Shown here piece after piece: positions 48,196 to 57,777 of a stretch of DNA of 64,000 nucleotides; position 1 is the stretch's first letter; each line of letters begins with the position of its first letter. The stretch comes from Vibrio mimicus CAIM 602 (GTDB taxonomy: Bacteria > Pseudomonadota > Gammaproteobacteria > Enterobacterales > Vibrionaceae). Under the pieces are notes generated by a model that saw only the letters and a list, made by a program, of their open reading frames with translations, did not search any database and was not told where the DNA came from. Location: assembly GCF_000338875.1 (NCBI RefSeq), contig NZ_AOMO01000027.1, positions 181,570-245,569 of the forward strand, in the 5' to 3' direction. A program made the position numbers and the translations under genes.

Positions 48196-48518
48196 AATGT
48201 GATTAATGCCCTGATAATTCAGGGCATTAATGTTCATAATACTTTTAATGTTTCTTATTGACTGATTTGTCGACTTATAACCTGAGAAACAGAATAATTT
48301 TGCAATACCAATACAAATGCTGATTTTCTTTAGATGATTAGTAAGATTTTTAACATTAAGGTAACGGTATTCAATAACAATATCCCTTTCGGCTTGAAGC
48401 AGCAGCGTTAAGTCGCTTGGGTATATAAGGCGCGATAACGCGCTTTCTGTGTTTGCCCGCAACCCTACCATTCTTATCCGTGGGTAGACCATTTTCTTCT
48501 GAACGATAGGTATGAGTC
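48196..48518. other. hlyA-hlyB spacer
   Basis: 323 bases with the hlyA terminator hairpin at the left. The right half holds a likely hlyB promoter region of mixed composition. No other gene seen. Confidence 0.5.
48202..48231 (+). terminator. hlyA terminator hairpin
   Basis: A perfect 13-bp stem (ATTAATGCCCTGA / TCAGGGCATTAAT) with a TAAT loop, 6 bases after the hlyA stop; the following T-tract is poor. Confidence 0.85.
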
Positions 48519-50165
48519 ATGATTATTAATAAGTTTTCCCTTAAGTGGATGCTGGCAATAGCCGTTGCTATTCCGGCTGTTGCACTCTTGTTTGTTGCTT
48601 TAACCAGTTTAAACACCATGTCAGTGATGCAGGCGCAGTCCAACAGTTTGTATGCCAATACGGCAGCACCGATGCGTGCCATGGCGGAGGCAACCTCACG
48701 GATCCCCCGCATGCGTGTCGGGATCGATATGATGTTGTTGCAAGAAACCGCATTGAAAGATGCGAAAGGGGTGCTCAAACGGGTGGAAGAAGCGCGCACC
48801 GAAGATATCCCTGAAATGCGCCAAGCCATGCAGTTGGCGGTTGATTCGCAAGTTAACCCTGAATTGAAAGAACAAGCGCGAAAACTTCAGGCACGTTTTG
48901 AGCAAATGGTGCGTGAAGAGTTAGAACCTATGCTGCAAGCATTCGCCAGTAACGATATGACCACCGCGCAGATTATTTATCGCGACAAGTACGCGAAAAC
49001 GTATGGCGAGATGCGCAAACAAGCCAACCAAATCCTTGATACCTTGCTTCAACAAGCTGAGCAGCAAAACCAAGCCAGTGTGGCGAGTTTCGAAGCGGGG
49101 CGTATGAAACAGATGGTGATCATTGCCGCGGGTCTGATCATCTCTTTTATCACTTCGTTGATCATCATTACGAACCTGCGCAGTCGTGTGGCTTACCTTA
49201 AAGATAAAATGAGCACTGCCGCCGCGAATCTTTCTTTGCGCACACGTATTGAACTCGAAGGTAATGATGAGCTTTGTGATATTGGCAACAGCTTCAACGC
49301 CTTTATCGATAAAGTGCACCACTCGATTGAAGAAGTGGCAGAAAACTCAAAAGAGCTGGCCTCAATGGCCTCCAGCGTTTCACAACGAGCGCATACGACT
49401 CAATCTAACTGCGCTTCGCAGCGTGATAGAACCGTTCAAGTGGCAACTGCGATCCATGAACTTGGCGCGACAGTCTCCGAAATTGCGTCTAATGCCGCGA
49501 TGGCGGCTGATGTTGCTAAACAAGCGACGCTTCACTCCGGCGAAGGTAAAAAAGTGGTTGGAGAGGTTCAAAATAGAATTCAGACTCTCGCCACAGAATT
49601 GGATAACGCAACACAAGTGGTAACTTCTCTGGCGACCCAAATCAACGGGATCAGTTCGACACTCGATACTATTCGTAGCATTTCAGAGCAAACCAATCTG
49701 TTGGCACTGAATGCAGCGATCGAAGCCGCGCGAGCGGGTGAGCAAGGCCGCGGTTTTGCTGTCGTGGCGGATGAAGTGCGTACCTTGGCGAGCCGTTCCG
49801 CAGCCTCTACCGAAGAGATCCAACAGGTGATCAATCGTCTGCAAACGGAATCCAATCGCGCGGTAGAAGCGATGGAAAAAGGCCGTTCGCAAAGTGATGT
49901 GGTGGTTGAGTTCTCAGCCAAAGCCAACCAATCTCTCACTGAGATTAATAGCCAAATTGATCAGATTAACGATCAGAATATCCAAGTGGCAACCGCTACC
50001 GAGGAGCAGTCTACCGTTGTTGAAGACATCAATCGCAACGTGGAAGATATCAACCAACTGACTTCGGAAACATCACATGTCGCGGATGAGCTGAGCCGTG
50101 CTAGTGCCAATCTGCAACGTCTCTCATCCCAGCTCGATAAGCTGGTGGGTGGCTTTGAGCTGTAA
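48519..50165 (+). CDS. hlyB: HlyB methyl-accepting chemotaxis protein
   Basis: A 548-residue chemoreceptor. Membrane helices near residues 10-30 and 190-215 flank a four-helix-bundle-type periplasmic domain of about 155 residues. A HAMP domain and a signalling domain with [20 protein letters not shown] follow, and the protein ends [10 protein letters not shown]. Despite the hly name, derived from its place after hlyA, it is a chemoreceptor. In V. cholerae the lipase genes follow; here the next gene is convergent prtV after 100 bases. Confidence 0.95.
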   Translation: MIINKFSLKWMLAIAVAIPAVALLFVALTSLNTMSVMQAQSNSLYANTAAPMRAMAEATSRIPRMRVGIDMMLLQETALKDAKGVLKRVEEARTEDIPEMRQAMQLAVDSQVNPELKEQARKLQARFEQMVREELEPMLQAFASNDMTTAQIIYRDKYAKTYGEMRKQANQILDTLLQQAEQQNQASVASFEAGRMKQMVIIAAGLIISFITSLIIITNLRSRVAYLKDKMSTAAANLSLRTRIELEGNDELCDIGNSFNAFIDKVHHSIEEVAENSKELASMASSVSQRAHTTQSNCASQRDRTVQVATAIHELGATVSEIASNAAMAADVAKQATLHSGEGKKVVGEVQNRIQTLATELDNATQVVTSLATQINGISSTLDTIRSISEQTNLLALNAAIEAARAGEQGRGFAVVADEVRTLASRSAASTEEIQQVINRLQTESNRAVEAMEKGRSQSDVVVEFSAKANQSLTEINSQIDQINDQNIQVATATEEQSTVVEDINRNVEDINQLTSETSHVADELSRASANLQRLSSQLDKLVGGFEL

Positions 50166-50213
50166 GTCGGTTTACTGCTCGATCCTGTAAGAAACCTTAA
50201 TGCCTGAGACTCA

Positions 50214-50240
50214 AATAAAAAGGGGCACCTGAAGGTGCCC
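50214..50240 (-). terminator. prtV terminator
   Basis: GGGCACC-TTCA-GGTGCCC on the minus strand followed by CCTTTTTATTT. It lies 26-50 bases past the prtV stop and between convergent hlyB and prtV. Confidence 0.9.
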
Positions 50241-50265
50241 AAATCCACGGAAGGAGAAGAAAGAA

Positions 50266-53022
50266 CTACAGTTTTACTTTGATAGTTTTAGTGGTGACTG
50301 CACCACGATCATCCATCACCTTAAGCACCACATCATGTTCACCATAGCTTGGGAAGATGCTGCTAAACATACGGCCACGTTTGATTTTGCCATTTGGCAG
50401 TGTCCATTCCGTATCGACGATGCGACCATCGCTATCGGTGCTGGTTGACCACATGGTGACCCAACGGCCTAAGTGAATATAGCTTGCACTGGCGTCTGGC
50501 AGCGCATTTGGCTTTTCCACTTTAATGGTTTGCTGATGGGTATCCGTTGCGCCTTTATCATCCGTCACGGTTAACGTTACCTGATAGCTTCCGGCATTCG
50601 CATAAGACCAAGTTGGAGCGGCTTCTGTACTGGTTTGACCGTTACCGAAATCCCATAAGTAGCTGGCAATGCTGCCATCACTGTCACTGCTGGTATTTTG
50701 TGAAGTAACCGATAAGCCTTCGACTTTGAGTTCGAAGCGAGCAACTGGTGCGATGTTTTCCGTTGTCACTTTAGAAAGACGAACCACACCGTATTCATTC
50801 TCTTTGCTTTGTGAGAGCAAATCGATCTTCAAGCCAAATGGCATCACTTTACGACCAGAATCTGGTGCTTGTGGTGAGCTGTAGTCTTGATCATCCGAGA
50901 ATGAAGCGTTAGCGGTTAAGTTCATGTCTTCCAATGTATTGCCATCTGTCGTGGCTAACTTCAATGGTGCTTGGTCAAACAACGAGAAGGCGGCATCACG
51001 CACTTGGAAACGCGTTTGTGCAACTTCGCCAGTTTTTGACCACACCAAGGCGTTTTGGTCAGCATCCACAACCCCTAACCAACCTTCACCCGGATGTTTT
51101 CCTACCCAGTTGTCAGCGTAAGATTCATCCACATACCACACCAGCAGACCGGGTTCGAATGACATCAGTTGCCCAAAGCGTTTCAAATTCGCCAAGCCTT
51201 GGTCAACATCGTTATGGCTACGCCATTGCAGCAGGTAGTAGTGGTTAGCTTCATGGAAGCCGCCATTTTTGGTAAAGCCATTGAAAGCAAAACTTGATTC
51301 ACCTTCGGCGTTATCGATCAGGCTTTCATTACCATCCACATCAAGACGTAGGTCATCCACATACAGACCTTCCATAGCGAGGCCGCCATCGGTCACGTAA
51401 TCAAATGCCAGTTCAACGGTTTGTCCTGCCCATGCAGAAAGATCAAACTGTGCATCAATCCAACCTGCAGAATCACCGGAAATTGCGGGCGCTAAACCTG
51501 TGTTGTACGGGTCGTCCATAGTGGTGATACTGCCAGCGATTTGCTGACCGTTGATCAGCACGCGAGCAAAGTCGTAATCTTTTTCAATCTGGAACCACGC
51601 TTTAAAGCGCAGTGTGGCGCTGCTGCCTGCCGGGATCGCCAACTGACGACTCATGCGGTTTTTCAAATCATCACCACGATTGGAGTAGAAAGAAAACTCA
51701 CCTTCAGCGGGTTTGATGCCATCCACACGTTTGATTGGCAGAGTTACTTTCACCATGTTCGGGCGAGCGTTGTCTGTGGTTTGGAATAGCGTCATAACGC
51801 GAGGTTTGGCTTCCAGTTCATTGATCGAAAGCTGTTCATGGTTAATCCAGCGACCTCCAATCGAGTTTTGTAAGAACTGCTTCGCCCATGAGCTGAATGC
51901 GGTCGGTTGCGTACCCCCAATTTTTCCAGCCCAACTGCCGGAAGACATGATTGACCAGTAAGACACGGGCTCTCCAGCCCCTGTGTATTGGGTGTCATAC
52001 TCATCCGGTAGACCTAAGTCATGGCCGTATTCGTGGGCACAAACCCCCGCGGCGGCATCAATCGGTTGAATGGTGTAATCGAATGCGGCGTATTGGCCGC
52101 CAAAGCGTCCTGGCACTTGGCTTTGCGTGCCTTCTAATACGTGATAACGGCCTAAGTTAAAGCGGTGCGACCAAATCGCCTCTTTACCCAGCACACCACC
52201 ACCAGCTTCTTCACCCACCGACGCGTGGAAAATCATTAAATGGTCGATGACACCATCCGGTTCACGGAAGTTACCGTTACCGTTGTAGTCATAACGATCT
52301 TCGATATCGTAATCCGCCAGATTAATGCTTGGATCACGCGCTAACTGATCGAGGGCTTCACGCACCAATTCTTGTGCGTGTAGATCACTGTTGGTGGTGG
52401 GGGAGTTACCGCCGTAGTAAGCCGCATTTTTCGAGGCGCGATACCAGCCCGCAGCTTGGCCTGAGACACTGTAAGTTTCGCCGGATTCACTTTCGTAATA
52501 CTGGCGCATAGAGATAAAGTTTTCACCATTAGGCCCGGTGTAGCCTTTATCGGAGAACAGCAGATCTTGGTAGTGAGAAGGTTCATAACGGTCGTAGAGC
52601 ATTTCGGTATGCTCTTTGGTGAGGCGGTTATCATCCCATGGCAGATCGGGGAAATCGATCAGTAGAGCCAGCACTTTATCCGTCCGCTTCTGGCCAACAT
52701 CTAATGCAAAAACGCGCGCTTTATGCGGGCCTTTTTGCTTATCGATCACTTTGAGAATTTTGGCACGCTGTTCGAGCGCTTTTTTGCCAAATTGCGCATC
52801 GCCTTTAAAACCCGAACGTATTTTGTCATCCAAATAACGTTCGAGTGCGATACGTTTATCACTGTCAGAAGCATCAGCAGAAATTTGTCCGGTGCGAACT
52901 AACATCTCAATTAATTTGTCCTCATTCACCACACCTAAATCGATGGGTGTTTGAGCATATAAGCCACTGCTAAAAAACGTTGCTACCGCGGTAGCGAGTA
53001 GTGTTTTTTTGATTGTTTTCAT
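50266..53022 (-). CDS. prtV: Secreted M6-family metalloprotease PrtV
   Basis: A 918-residue protease. Signal peptide 1-23 (ending GLYAQ). N-terminal propeptide domain about 24-105 with NEDKLIEMLVRTGQ. M6 (immune inhibitor A) catalytic domain with the zinc motif HEYGHDLGLPDE near residue 329. A jelly-roll-like region (IPAGSSATLRFKAWFQIEKD) follows, then two C-terminal PKD domains (about 755-835 and 839-918, e.g. SYLWDFGNGQTSTEAAPTWS). It degrades host extracellular matrix and plasma proteins and is activated by stepwise cleavage. The upstream small gene on the same strand encodes a protein resembling the propeptide. Confidence 0.97.
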   Translation of the reverse strand: MKTIKKTLLATAVATFFSSGLYAQTPIDLGVVNEDKLIEMLVRTGQISADASDSDKRIALERYLDDKIRSGFKGDAQFGKKALEQRAKILKVIDKQKGPHKARVFALDVGQKRTDKVLALLIDFPDLPWDDNRLTKEHTEMLYDRYEPSHYQDLLFSDKGYTGPNGENFISMRQYYESESGETYSVSGQAAGWYRASKNAAYYGGNSPTTNSDLHAQELVREALDQLARDPSINLADYDIEDRYDYNGNGNFREPDGVIDHLMIFHASVGEEAGGGVLGKEAIWSHRFNLGRYHVLEGTQSQVPGRFGGQYAAFDYTIQPIDAAAGVCAHEYGHDLGLPDEYDTQYTGAGEPVSYWSIMSSGSWAGKIGGTQPTAFSSWAKQFLQNSIGGRWINHEQLSINELEAKPRVMTLFQTTDNARPNMVKVTLPIKRVDGIKPAEGEFSFYSNRGDDLKNRMSRQLAIPAGSSATLRFKAWFQIEKDYDFARVLINGQQIAGSITTMDDPYNTGLAPAISGDSAGWIDAQFDLSAWAGQTVELAFDYVTDGGLAMEGLYVDDLRLDVDGNESLIDNAEGESSFAFNGFTKNGGFHEANHYYLLQWRSHNDVDQGLANLKRFGQLMSFEPGLLVWYVDESYADNWVGKHPGEGWLGVVDADQNALVWSKTGEVAQTRFQVRDAAFSLFDQAPLKLATTDGNTLEDMNLTANASFSDDQDYSSPQAPDSGRKVMPFGLKIDLLSQSKENEYGVVRLSKVTTENIAPVARFELKVEGLSVTSQNTSSDSDGSIASYLWDFGNGQTSTEAAPTWSYANAGSYQVTLTVTDDKGATDTHQQTIKVEKPNALPDASASYIHLGRWVTMWSTSTDSDGRIVDTEWTLPNGKIKRGRMFSSIFPSYGEHDVVLKVMDDRGAVTTKTIKVKL

Positions 53023-53100
53023 TTTATTTCCTTAATATTTCCTTATTTAAGGTGTGACAAGGCCAACCGAAATTATTCGGTTAACCAGATAGAGTGATAA

Positions 53101-53373
53101 TTACTGCGTGTCTGGATTAATACAGCGCTGTTTTAATTCATCAGTCTCTACTGAGGAATTCGTGTTTTCTTCATCCGTAGTATGGTTTTTTTTCTTATCA
53201 AATTTTTGCTGTAAGTATATTGAGAGTGCTTTTTGCTGCTGTTCATAAGATAAGTCTTGGCAGATGACGCCTTGTTCAACCAGTGAGGCAATAAGCCTTT
53301 CATCATCAGGCTGCACATTGGCCAATAACAGTGTTGAGTGGAAAGCTACCCATAATCCTAATAGGCTTCGCAT
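53101..53373 (-). CDS. Small secreted protein resembling the PrtV propeptide
   Basis: About 90 residues from ATG 53373 (MRSLLGLWVAFHSTLLLA); ATGs at 53382 and 53406 are also in frame. A signal peptide is followed by a segment that aligns without gaps to the PrtV N-terminal domain: DDERLIASLVEQGVICQDLS against NEDKLIEMLVRTGQISADAS. On through ALSIYLQQK/ALERYLDDK there are 13 identities in 36. The C-terminal tail is charged (KKKNHTTDEE) and has two Cys residues in all. It ends 79 bases before prtV on the same strand. It may be an inhibitor or folding helper for PrtV (inference). Confidence 0.75.
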   Translation of the reverse strand: MRSLLGLWVAFHSTLLLANVQPDDERLIASLVEQGVICQDLSYEQQQKALSIYLQQKFDKKKNHTTDEENTNSSVETDELKQRCINPDTQ

Positions 53374-53984
53374 GATACACATCCATATGTGAATTATTTG
53401 TAACAATTTATGTTCCTCGGAAATTCATAGCAAGGATGAATTATTCACGCTCTGAAATAAAGTCACATTTACAACAAATTTGGTAAACAAAGCAAAATTG
53501 GATTAATTTATAAATAAAACAGCTAAATATGCATTTATTGAACATGAATAAATGACATCCATGTCGATATAAATAACTGCAATTGTTACTTTGGTTAAGT
53601 AAATTGCTTATCGTGATGACAGTAATAAACCAATAAAAATTAATTTTGTTTTTTAATTATGCTGAGAATTTATAGAGAAAATTAGTATGCACAATGATAA
53701 AGAATTTGATCTTGCTTCATGTATCTTTTCAGAATTAAAAATGAAACCCGATCGAATGAGTGAGCGCTTTTCTTACTGTCGATCAAAACGCTAGCCGTAT
53801 TGAGGTGAAATAGAGGAGCGTTTTAAACGTTTGAAAGGGTGGTGGGGATTTGAAGATGTGGCTAATCAGGCCTTATGCAGCAAGCTTTGGCCTTGAACAG
53901 GGTTATATTTTTCTGGCCGTATTGCACCCTGTAACTAAACATGCTTTATTGAAATCAGAAATACTTTTTTACAGGACGTGTGTT
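53374..53984. other. AT-rich spacer between the prtV unit and the amidotransferase gene
   Basis: About 600 bases of very AT-rich DNA with the divergent promoters of the prtV unit and the amidotransferase gene. Besides a 35-codon frame at 53687-53794, I see no gene or repeat. Confidence 0.5.
53687..53794 (+). CDS. Possible 35-residue small protein
   Basis: ATG 53687 opens a frame MHNDKEFDLASCIFSELK... ending in CRSKR before TAG. The upstream GAGAAAATTAGT is a weak ribosome binding site. The composition is protein-like but the length gives no proof. It could be a remnant of a larger regulator. Confidence 0.25.
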   Translation: MHNDKEFDLASCIFSELKMKPDRMSERFSYCRSKR

Positions 53985-54743
53985 ATGTGTCGCTGGCTGG
54001 CTTATCAAGGAAGCCCCATCTATTTAGAGCAGTTAGTTTATCAACCGGAACATTCCTTAGTTCATCAAAGTTTAGAAGCGCGCAAAGCTGTTACCCGCGT
54101 CAACGCGGATGGCTTTGGGTTAGGTTGGTACACTGAACGCAGCACGCCGGGGCGCTTTCACGAAGTGTTGCCCGCGTGGGGGGATGAGAATCTACGCTCA
54201 CTGGCACATCATATTCGCTCGCATCGTTTTATGGCGCATGTTCGTTCCTCAACCGGCACGCAAGTCTCTCGCTCGAATTGTCACCCTTTCATCTATAACC
54301 ATTGGATGTTTTTACACAACGGCCAAATCGGTGACTATTGTGCTGTGAAATACGAGTTGGAGCGTTCTCTGCCCGAGCATTTGTATATCCGGCGGACAGG
54401 GACGACAGACAGTGAGCTGATTTTCTTATTGATGCTCAAAAATGGTTTAGAGCACGAACCTGTCGAAGCGATCCGGCAAACCATTGGTGAAATCGAAACC
54501 TTAATGGCGAGCAAAAGTGTGGTAGCGCCGTTTAAAGCTTCTATCTGTATTTCGGATGGAGAGCAGTTTTGGTTAGTGCGTTACAGCAGCGATAGTTTGC
54601 CACCGACTGTGTACCGAAAACCGTGGCAAGATGGAATTATTCTGGCTTCAGAGCCTTTGGATGGATGCCCCAATTGGGTGCTGGTGGAGCCGCAGACCAT
54701 CACGCATGTGTCGGGGGCAGACTGCCAACAATACGCGATTTAA
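53985..54743 (+). CDS. Class II glutamine amidotransferase (YafJ-like)
   Basis: A 252-residue Ntn-hydrolase. ATG 53985 puts the catalytic Cys at position 2 (MCRWLAYQG), as required after Met removal; AGGA lies ten bases upstream. Other class II motifs are DGFGLGWYTE, RFMAHVRSSTGTQVS, NCHPFIYNHWMFLHNGQIGD and GTTDSELIF. No synthase domain is fused, so the ammonia acceptor is unknown. An in-frame extension to 53850 is rejected because it would bury Cys2. Confidence 0.92.
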   Translation: MCRWLAYQGSPIYLEQLVYQPEHSLVHQSLEARKAVTRVNADGFGLGWYTERSTPGRFHEVLPAWGDENLRSLAHHIRSHRFMAHVRSSTGTQVSRSNCHPFIYNHWMFLHNGQIGDYCAVKYELERSLPEHLYIRRTGTTDSELIFLLMLKNGLEHEPVEAIRQTIGEIETLMASKSVVAPFKASICISDGEQFWLVRYSSDSLPPTVYRKPWQDGIILASEPLDGCPNWVLVEPQTITHVSGADCQQYAI

Positions 54744-54873
54744 AACCTTCCCCAACTTTCCAATTGATTAAACTCTGGCCATTCACTTGAATTGGCTGGG
54801 GTTTCGTTGTTTCTATCGTCTTCACACGGTTGCATTGAGAAGTCAGTTTTGATTATAGTACGCACTCTCTTAA

Positions 54874-54888
54874 TGAGAATAAGTATTA
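54874..54888 (+). promoter_or_regulatory. Fur box upstream of vctP
   Basis: TGAGAATAAGTATTA matches the Fur 7-1-7 consensus at 11 of 14 positions and lies 45 bases before the vctP start. Confidence 0.8.
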
Positions 54889-54932
54889 AAATTATTTACT
54901 TTGCCTATCTCAACTACCGTCGGAAGGAACAT

Positions 54933-55844
54933 ATGAAACCTCTTTTTCATTGGGCTACTTTAGGATTGCTGGCTTCGTTTGCAGTACAAGCCGAAACGGT
55001 CACGATTGAACACCGTTTAGGGAAAACAACGCTAGAGCAGAAGCCACAACGTGTGGTGGTGATCGGCGTTGGCGCTTTGGATGCAATGGACAGTTTTGGT
55101 ATTGAACCCGTTGCGATATCCAATTTTGATGGTATGCCAGAGTATCTAGCGAAATACAAAAGTGACCAATACCCGAAAGCGGGTTCGCTGTTTGAACCGG
55201 ATTTTGAAACCATTTATACCCAAAAGCCGGATCTGATCATCATTGGTCCTCGTGCGTCAAAGAGCTACGACGAGCTATCGAAAATCGCACCAACCATCGT
55301 CTTTGCGGCAGAAGCTGACCAAGGCTATTGGCAAAGCACTCAACAGCAGTGGCGCAACCTCGGCAAAGTGTTTGCGATCGAATCTGCGGTAGAAGCCAAA
55401 ATTGAGCAAGTTGATGCGCAATTTAAATCGATCATGCAATACAACCAACAGAACAAGAGTGATGCCATGTTGGTGATGAGTTCAGGTGGCAACCTGACGA
55501 CGTTTGGTGCGAACTCGCGTTTCTCTTCTGTGTACAAAGATTTTGGTTTTAGCGAGACCGTGCCAGTGAGCAAAGAGAGCAGTCATGGTGATCTGATCTC
55601 TTTTGAATACATCCGTGAACACAACCCGAAAACCTTGATGGTGGTTGACCGTGATAAGGTCGTCAGCAAAGGGGAATCGAATGTTCGTCAAACGTTTGAA
55701 AATGATCTGGTAAAAGCGACCACAGCGTACAAAAACGGCCATATTGCTTATCTTGATGTTACTGCTTGGTACATCGCAATTGCTGGAGTGAAAGCCACAG
55801 AGCAGATGGTTGCCGATATGAAAACATCGGTAGGTATGCAGTAG
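54933..55844 (+). CDS. vctP: Periplasmic ferric-catechol siderophore-binding protein VctP
   Basis: A 303-residue class III (FhuD/BtuF-type) binding protein. ATG 54933 has GGAAGGA upstream and begins the signal peptide MKPLFHWATLGLLASFAVQA; an in-frame extension to 54792 crosses the Fur box and is rejected. The N-lobe has QKPQRVVVIGVGALDAMDSF and PDFETIYTQKPDLIIIG; the C-lobe has GGNLTTFGANSRFSSVYKDF. It delivers ferric vibriobactin/enterobactin-type siderophores to VctDG. First gene of vctPDGC. Confidence 0.94.
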   Translation: MKPLFHWATLGLLASFAVQAETVTIEHRLGKTTLEQKPQRVVVIGVGALDAMDSFGIEPVAISNFDGMPEYLAKYKSDQYPKAGSLFEPDFETIYTQKPDLIIIGPRASKSYDELSKIAPTIVFAAEADQGYWQSTQQQWRNLGKVFAIESAVEAKIEQVDAQFKSIMQYNQQNKSDAMLVMSSGGNLTTFGANSRFSSVYKDFGFSETVPVSKESSHGDLISFEYIREHNPKTLMVVDRDKVVSKGESNVRQTFENDLVKATTAYKNGHIAYLDVTAWYIAIAGVKATEQMVADMKTSVGMQ

Positions 55845-55851
55845 TAGATGC

Positions 55852-55873
55852 AGAGGAGGGGAAACCCTCCTCT
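55852..55873 (+). promoter_or_regulatory. GAAA-capped hairpin between vctP and vctD
   Basis: AGAGGAGGG-GAAA-CCCTCCTCT is a perfect 9-bp stem with a GNRA loop, 8 bases after the vctP stop. It lacks a T-tract. Such hairpins commonly protect the binding-protein mRNA from 3' decay and so raise it above the permease genes. Confidence 0.8.
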
Positions 55874-55895
55874 GGTTGACAAGCTGAGGTTAGCT

Positions 55896-56834
55896 TTGAA
55901 AAAGTTATTGCTTGTTTTAGGCGTGATGAGCTTTTGTTCACTGTTTGTTGGCGTGGGGCATTTACCGCTCGCCAGTTTGATTCAAGGTGATGCTGCCGCT
56001 TGGCAGTTGCTTCTGACCAGTCGAGTACCAAGATTATTGGCCATTCTCCTGTCAGGCGCGGGTTTAAGTATTGCTGGTCTTATCATGCAGCAAATCAGCC
56101 AAAACCGATTTGCCGCCCCTTCCACTTCCGGTACCGTTGAATGTGCCATGCTCGGTTATGTGCTGAGTCTCGTGCTGTTTGGTCATGGCGATAATTTATG
56201 GCTGATTTTTGGTGTCGCCATGTTGGGCACCTTAGTGTTTGTGTTTTTTATCCAACGTATTCAGTTTAAAAACGTCATTTTTGTGCCGTTAATCGGCATC
56301 ATTTTTGGCAATGTGATTGATTCTCTCGCGACCTTCATCGCCTACAAATACGATGCGATCCAAAACCTTTCCGGTTGGGCTGTGGCTAATTTTGCCAACT
56401 TGCTTAAAGGTGATTTTGAATTGCTCTATTTGGCAATTCCGGTGGCGATTTTTAGTTACCTGTATGCCGCACGGATTTCCGCTGTCGGAATGGGGAAAGA
56501 TTTTGCGACCAACCTTGGCCTGAAATATCAACAAGTGATGATCATCGGTGTGGCATTGGTGTCGGTGATGTCGGCGACCGTGGTGATGATTGTCGGTCAG
56601 TTACCTTTCTTGGGGTTAATCGTGCCGAATTTGGTCAGCCAGTATTACGGCGATAACCTGCGTAAAAATATTCCGCTCACCGCCATCTTTGGTGCGTTGT
56701 TTGTCTTGCTGTGTGATTTGGTGGGGCGAGTGATCATTTTCCCTTATGAAGTGTCGATTTCCATGATCATCAGTATCTTGGGTGGTTTGGTGTTTATTGC
56801 TCTGATTTTGCGAGGGCAGCGTAATGCAGGATAG
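55896..56834 (+). CDS. vctD: Siderophore ABC transporter permease VctD
   Basis: A FecCD-family permease of 312 residues with about ten hydrophobic segments (RVPRLLAILLSGAGLSIAG, GQLPFLGLIVPNLVSQYYG). I prefer the TTG start at 55896 with GAGG 6 bases upstream (product starts KKLLLVLGVM); ATG 55848 lies before the intergenic hairpin, which contains the next 22 bases. The stop overlaps the vctG start by 11 nt. It forms the membrane channel with VctG. Confidence 0.9.
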   Translation: MKKLLLVLGVMSFCSLFVGVGHLPLASLIQGDAAAWQLLLTSRVPRLLAILLSGAGLSIAGLIMQQISQNRFAAPSTSGTVECAMLGYVLSLVLFGHGDNLWLIFGVAMLGTLVFVFFIQRIQFKNVIFVPLIGIIFGNVIDSLATFIAYKYDAIQNLSGWAVANFANLLKGDFELLYLAIPVAIFSYLYAARISAVGMGKDFATNLGLKYQQVMIIGVALVSVMSATVVMIVGQLPFLGLIVPNLVSQYYGDNLRKNIPLTAIFGALFVLLCDLVGRVIIFPYEVSISMIISILGGLVFIALILRGQRNAG

Positions 56835-57775
56835 AACCAAACTACTGCTGCTGATCGCCGTTTCGTGTGTCTTTGCCGCGCTGTTTATTGGCGTTGGGTT
56901 GAATGCCGATAACTATCAGTATTTTTTTGTCACGCCGTGTGCCGAAAGTGCTGGCGATGGTGTTTGCGGGCATTGCGATCGCGCAATCTTCATTGGCGTT
57001 TCAAACCATCACGCATAACCGAATTCTCACGCCGAGCATCATGGGATTTGACTCCTTGTACATGTTTACCCAAGTGCTAGTGGTGGTGCTGTTTGGCGGC
57101 ATGAGCAGTATTGCGATGAATGTGTATTGGAATTTCTCACTTTCTGTTGCCGCAATGCTGAGCTTTTCTACCTTGTTGTATGCCTTTTATTTCCGAAGTG
57201 GGCATCGCAACTTGATCGTGCTTTTATTGCTGGGTGTCATCTTGGGGCAGCTCTTTTCTAACATCGCCTCTTTCTTTGTGATGTTGATGGATCCGAACGA
57301 TTTTGCCTCAGTGCAAGCCAATATGTTTGCGAGCTTTAATAACGTCAACACCAAGCTGGTGTATGTGGTGTCCCCATTGCTGTTATTGGCCTGTGTGTTT
57401 TTGTATCGCTTACACCGCGTGCTCGATGTGTTTTGGCTGGATCAGGACAATGCGTTGAGCCTTGGGGTTGATGTACACAAGGTAACGCGCAATGTGATGT
57501 TGCTGAGTGCGCTGCTGATTTCGATCTCCACCGCCTTAGTGGGGCCGATCCTGTTCTTCGGTTTGCTGGTGACGAATCTGACTCGTGAATGGTTCCATTC
57601 TTATCGCCATTCCACTTTGCTGATCGCGGTTTCTGCCATGTCGGTATGTGCTCTGCTCGCAGGGCAGTGGGTGATCGAAAAAGTGTTCCATTTCGGTACT
57701 ACCTTGAGTGTGGTGATCAATTTTATCGGCGGGATCTATTTCCTCTCGCTGTTACTTCGCAATAAAGTGGTTTAG
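56824..57775 (+). pseudogene. vctG: Siderophore ABC transporter permease VctG, frameshifted at a T7 run
   Basis: The gene starts at ATG 56824 inside the vctD end (MQDRTKLLLLIAVSCVFAAL) and reads NADNYQYFF, then leaves frame at the T7 run 56922-56928. One T less restores the family sequence, YQYFLSRRVPKVLAMVFAG. The remainder (from 56903 in the other frame, FQTITHNRILTPSIMGFDSL, GPILFFGLLVTNLTREWF) is an intact FecCD permease to 57775. Translation from the internal ATG 56903 would lose the first helix. It may be a true mutation, slippage-compensated, or a sequencing error. Confidence 0.85.
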
Positions 57776-57777
57776 CT

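Noticed and set aside
53850..53984. N-terminal extension of the class II amidotransferase
   Set aside because: The catalytic Cys must be residue 2, which fits only ATG 53985.
54792..54932. Upstream extension of vctP by 47 codons
   Set aside because: It runs through the Fur box and precedes a clear signal peptide with a good ribosome binding site at 54933.
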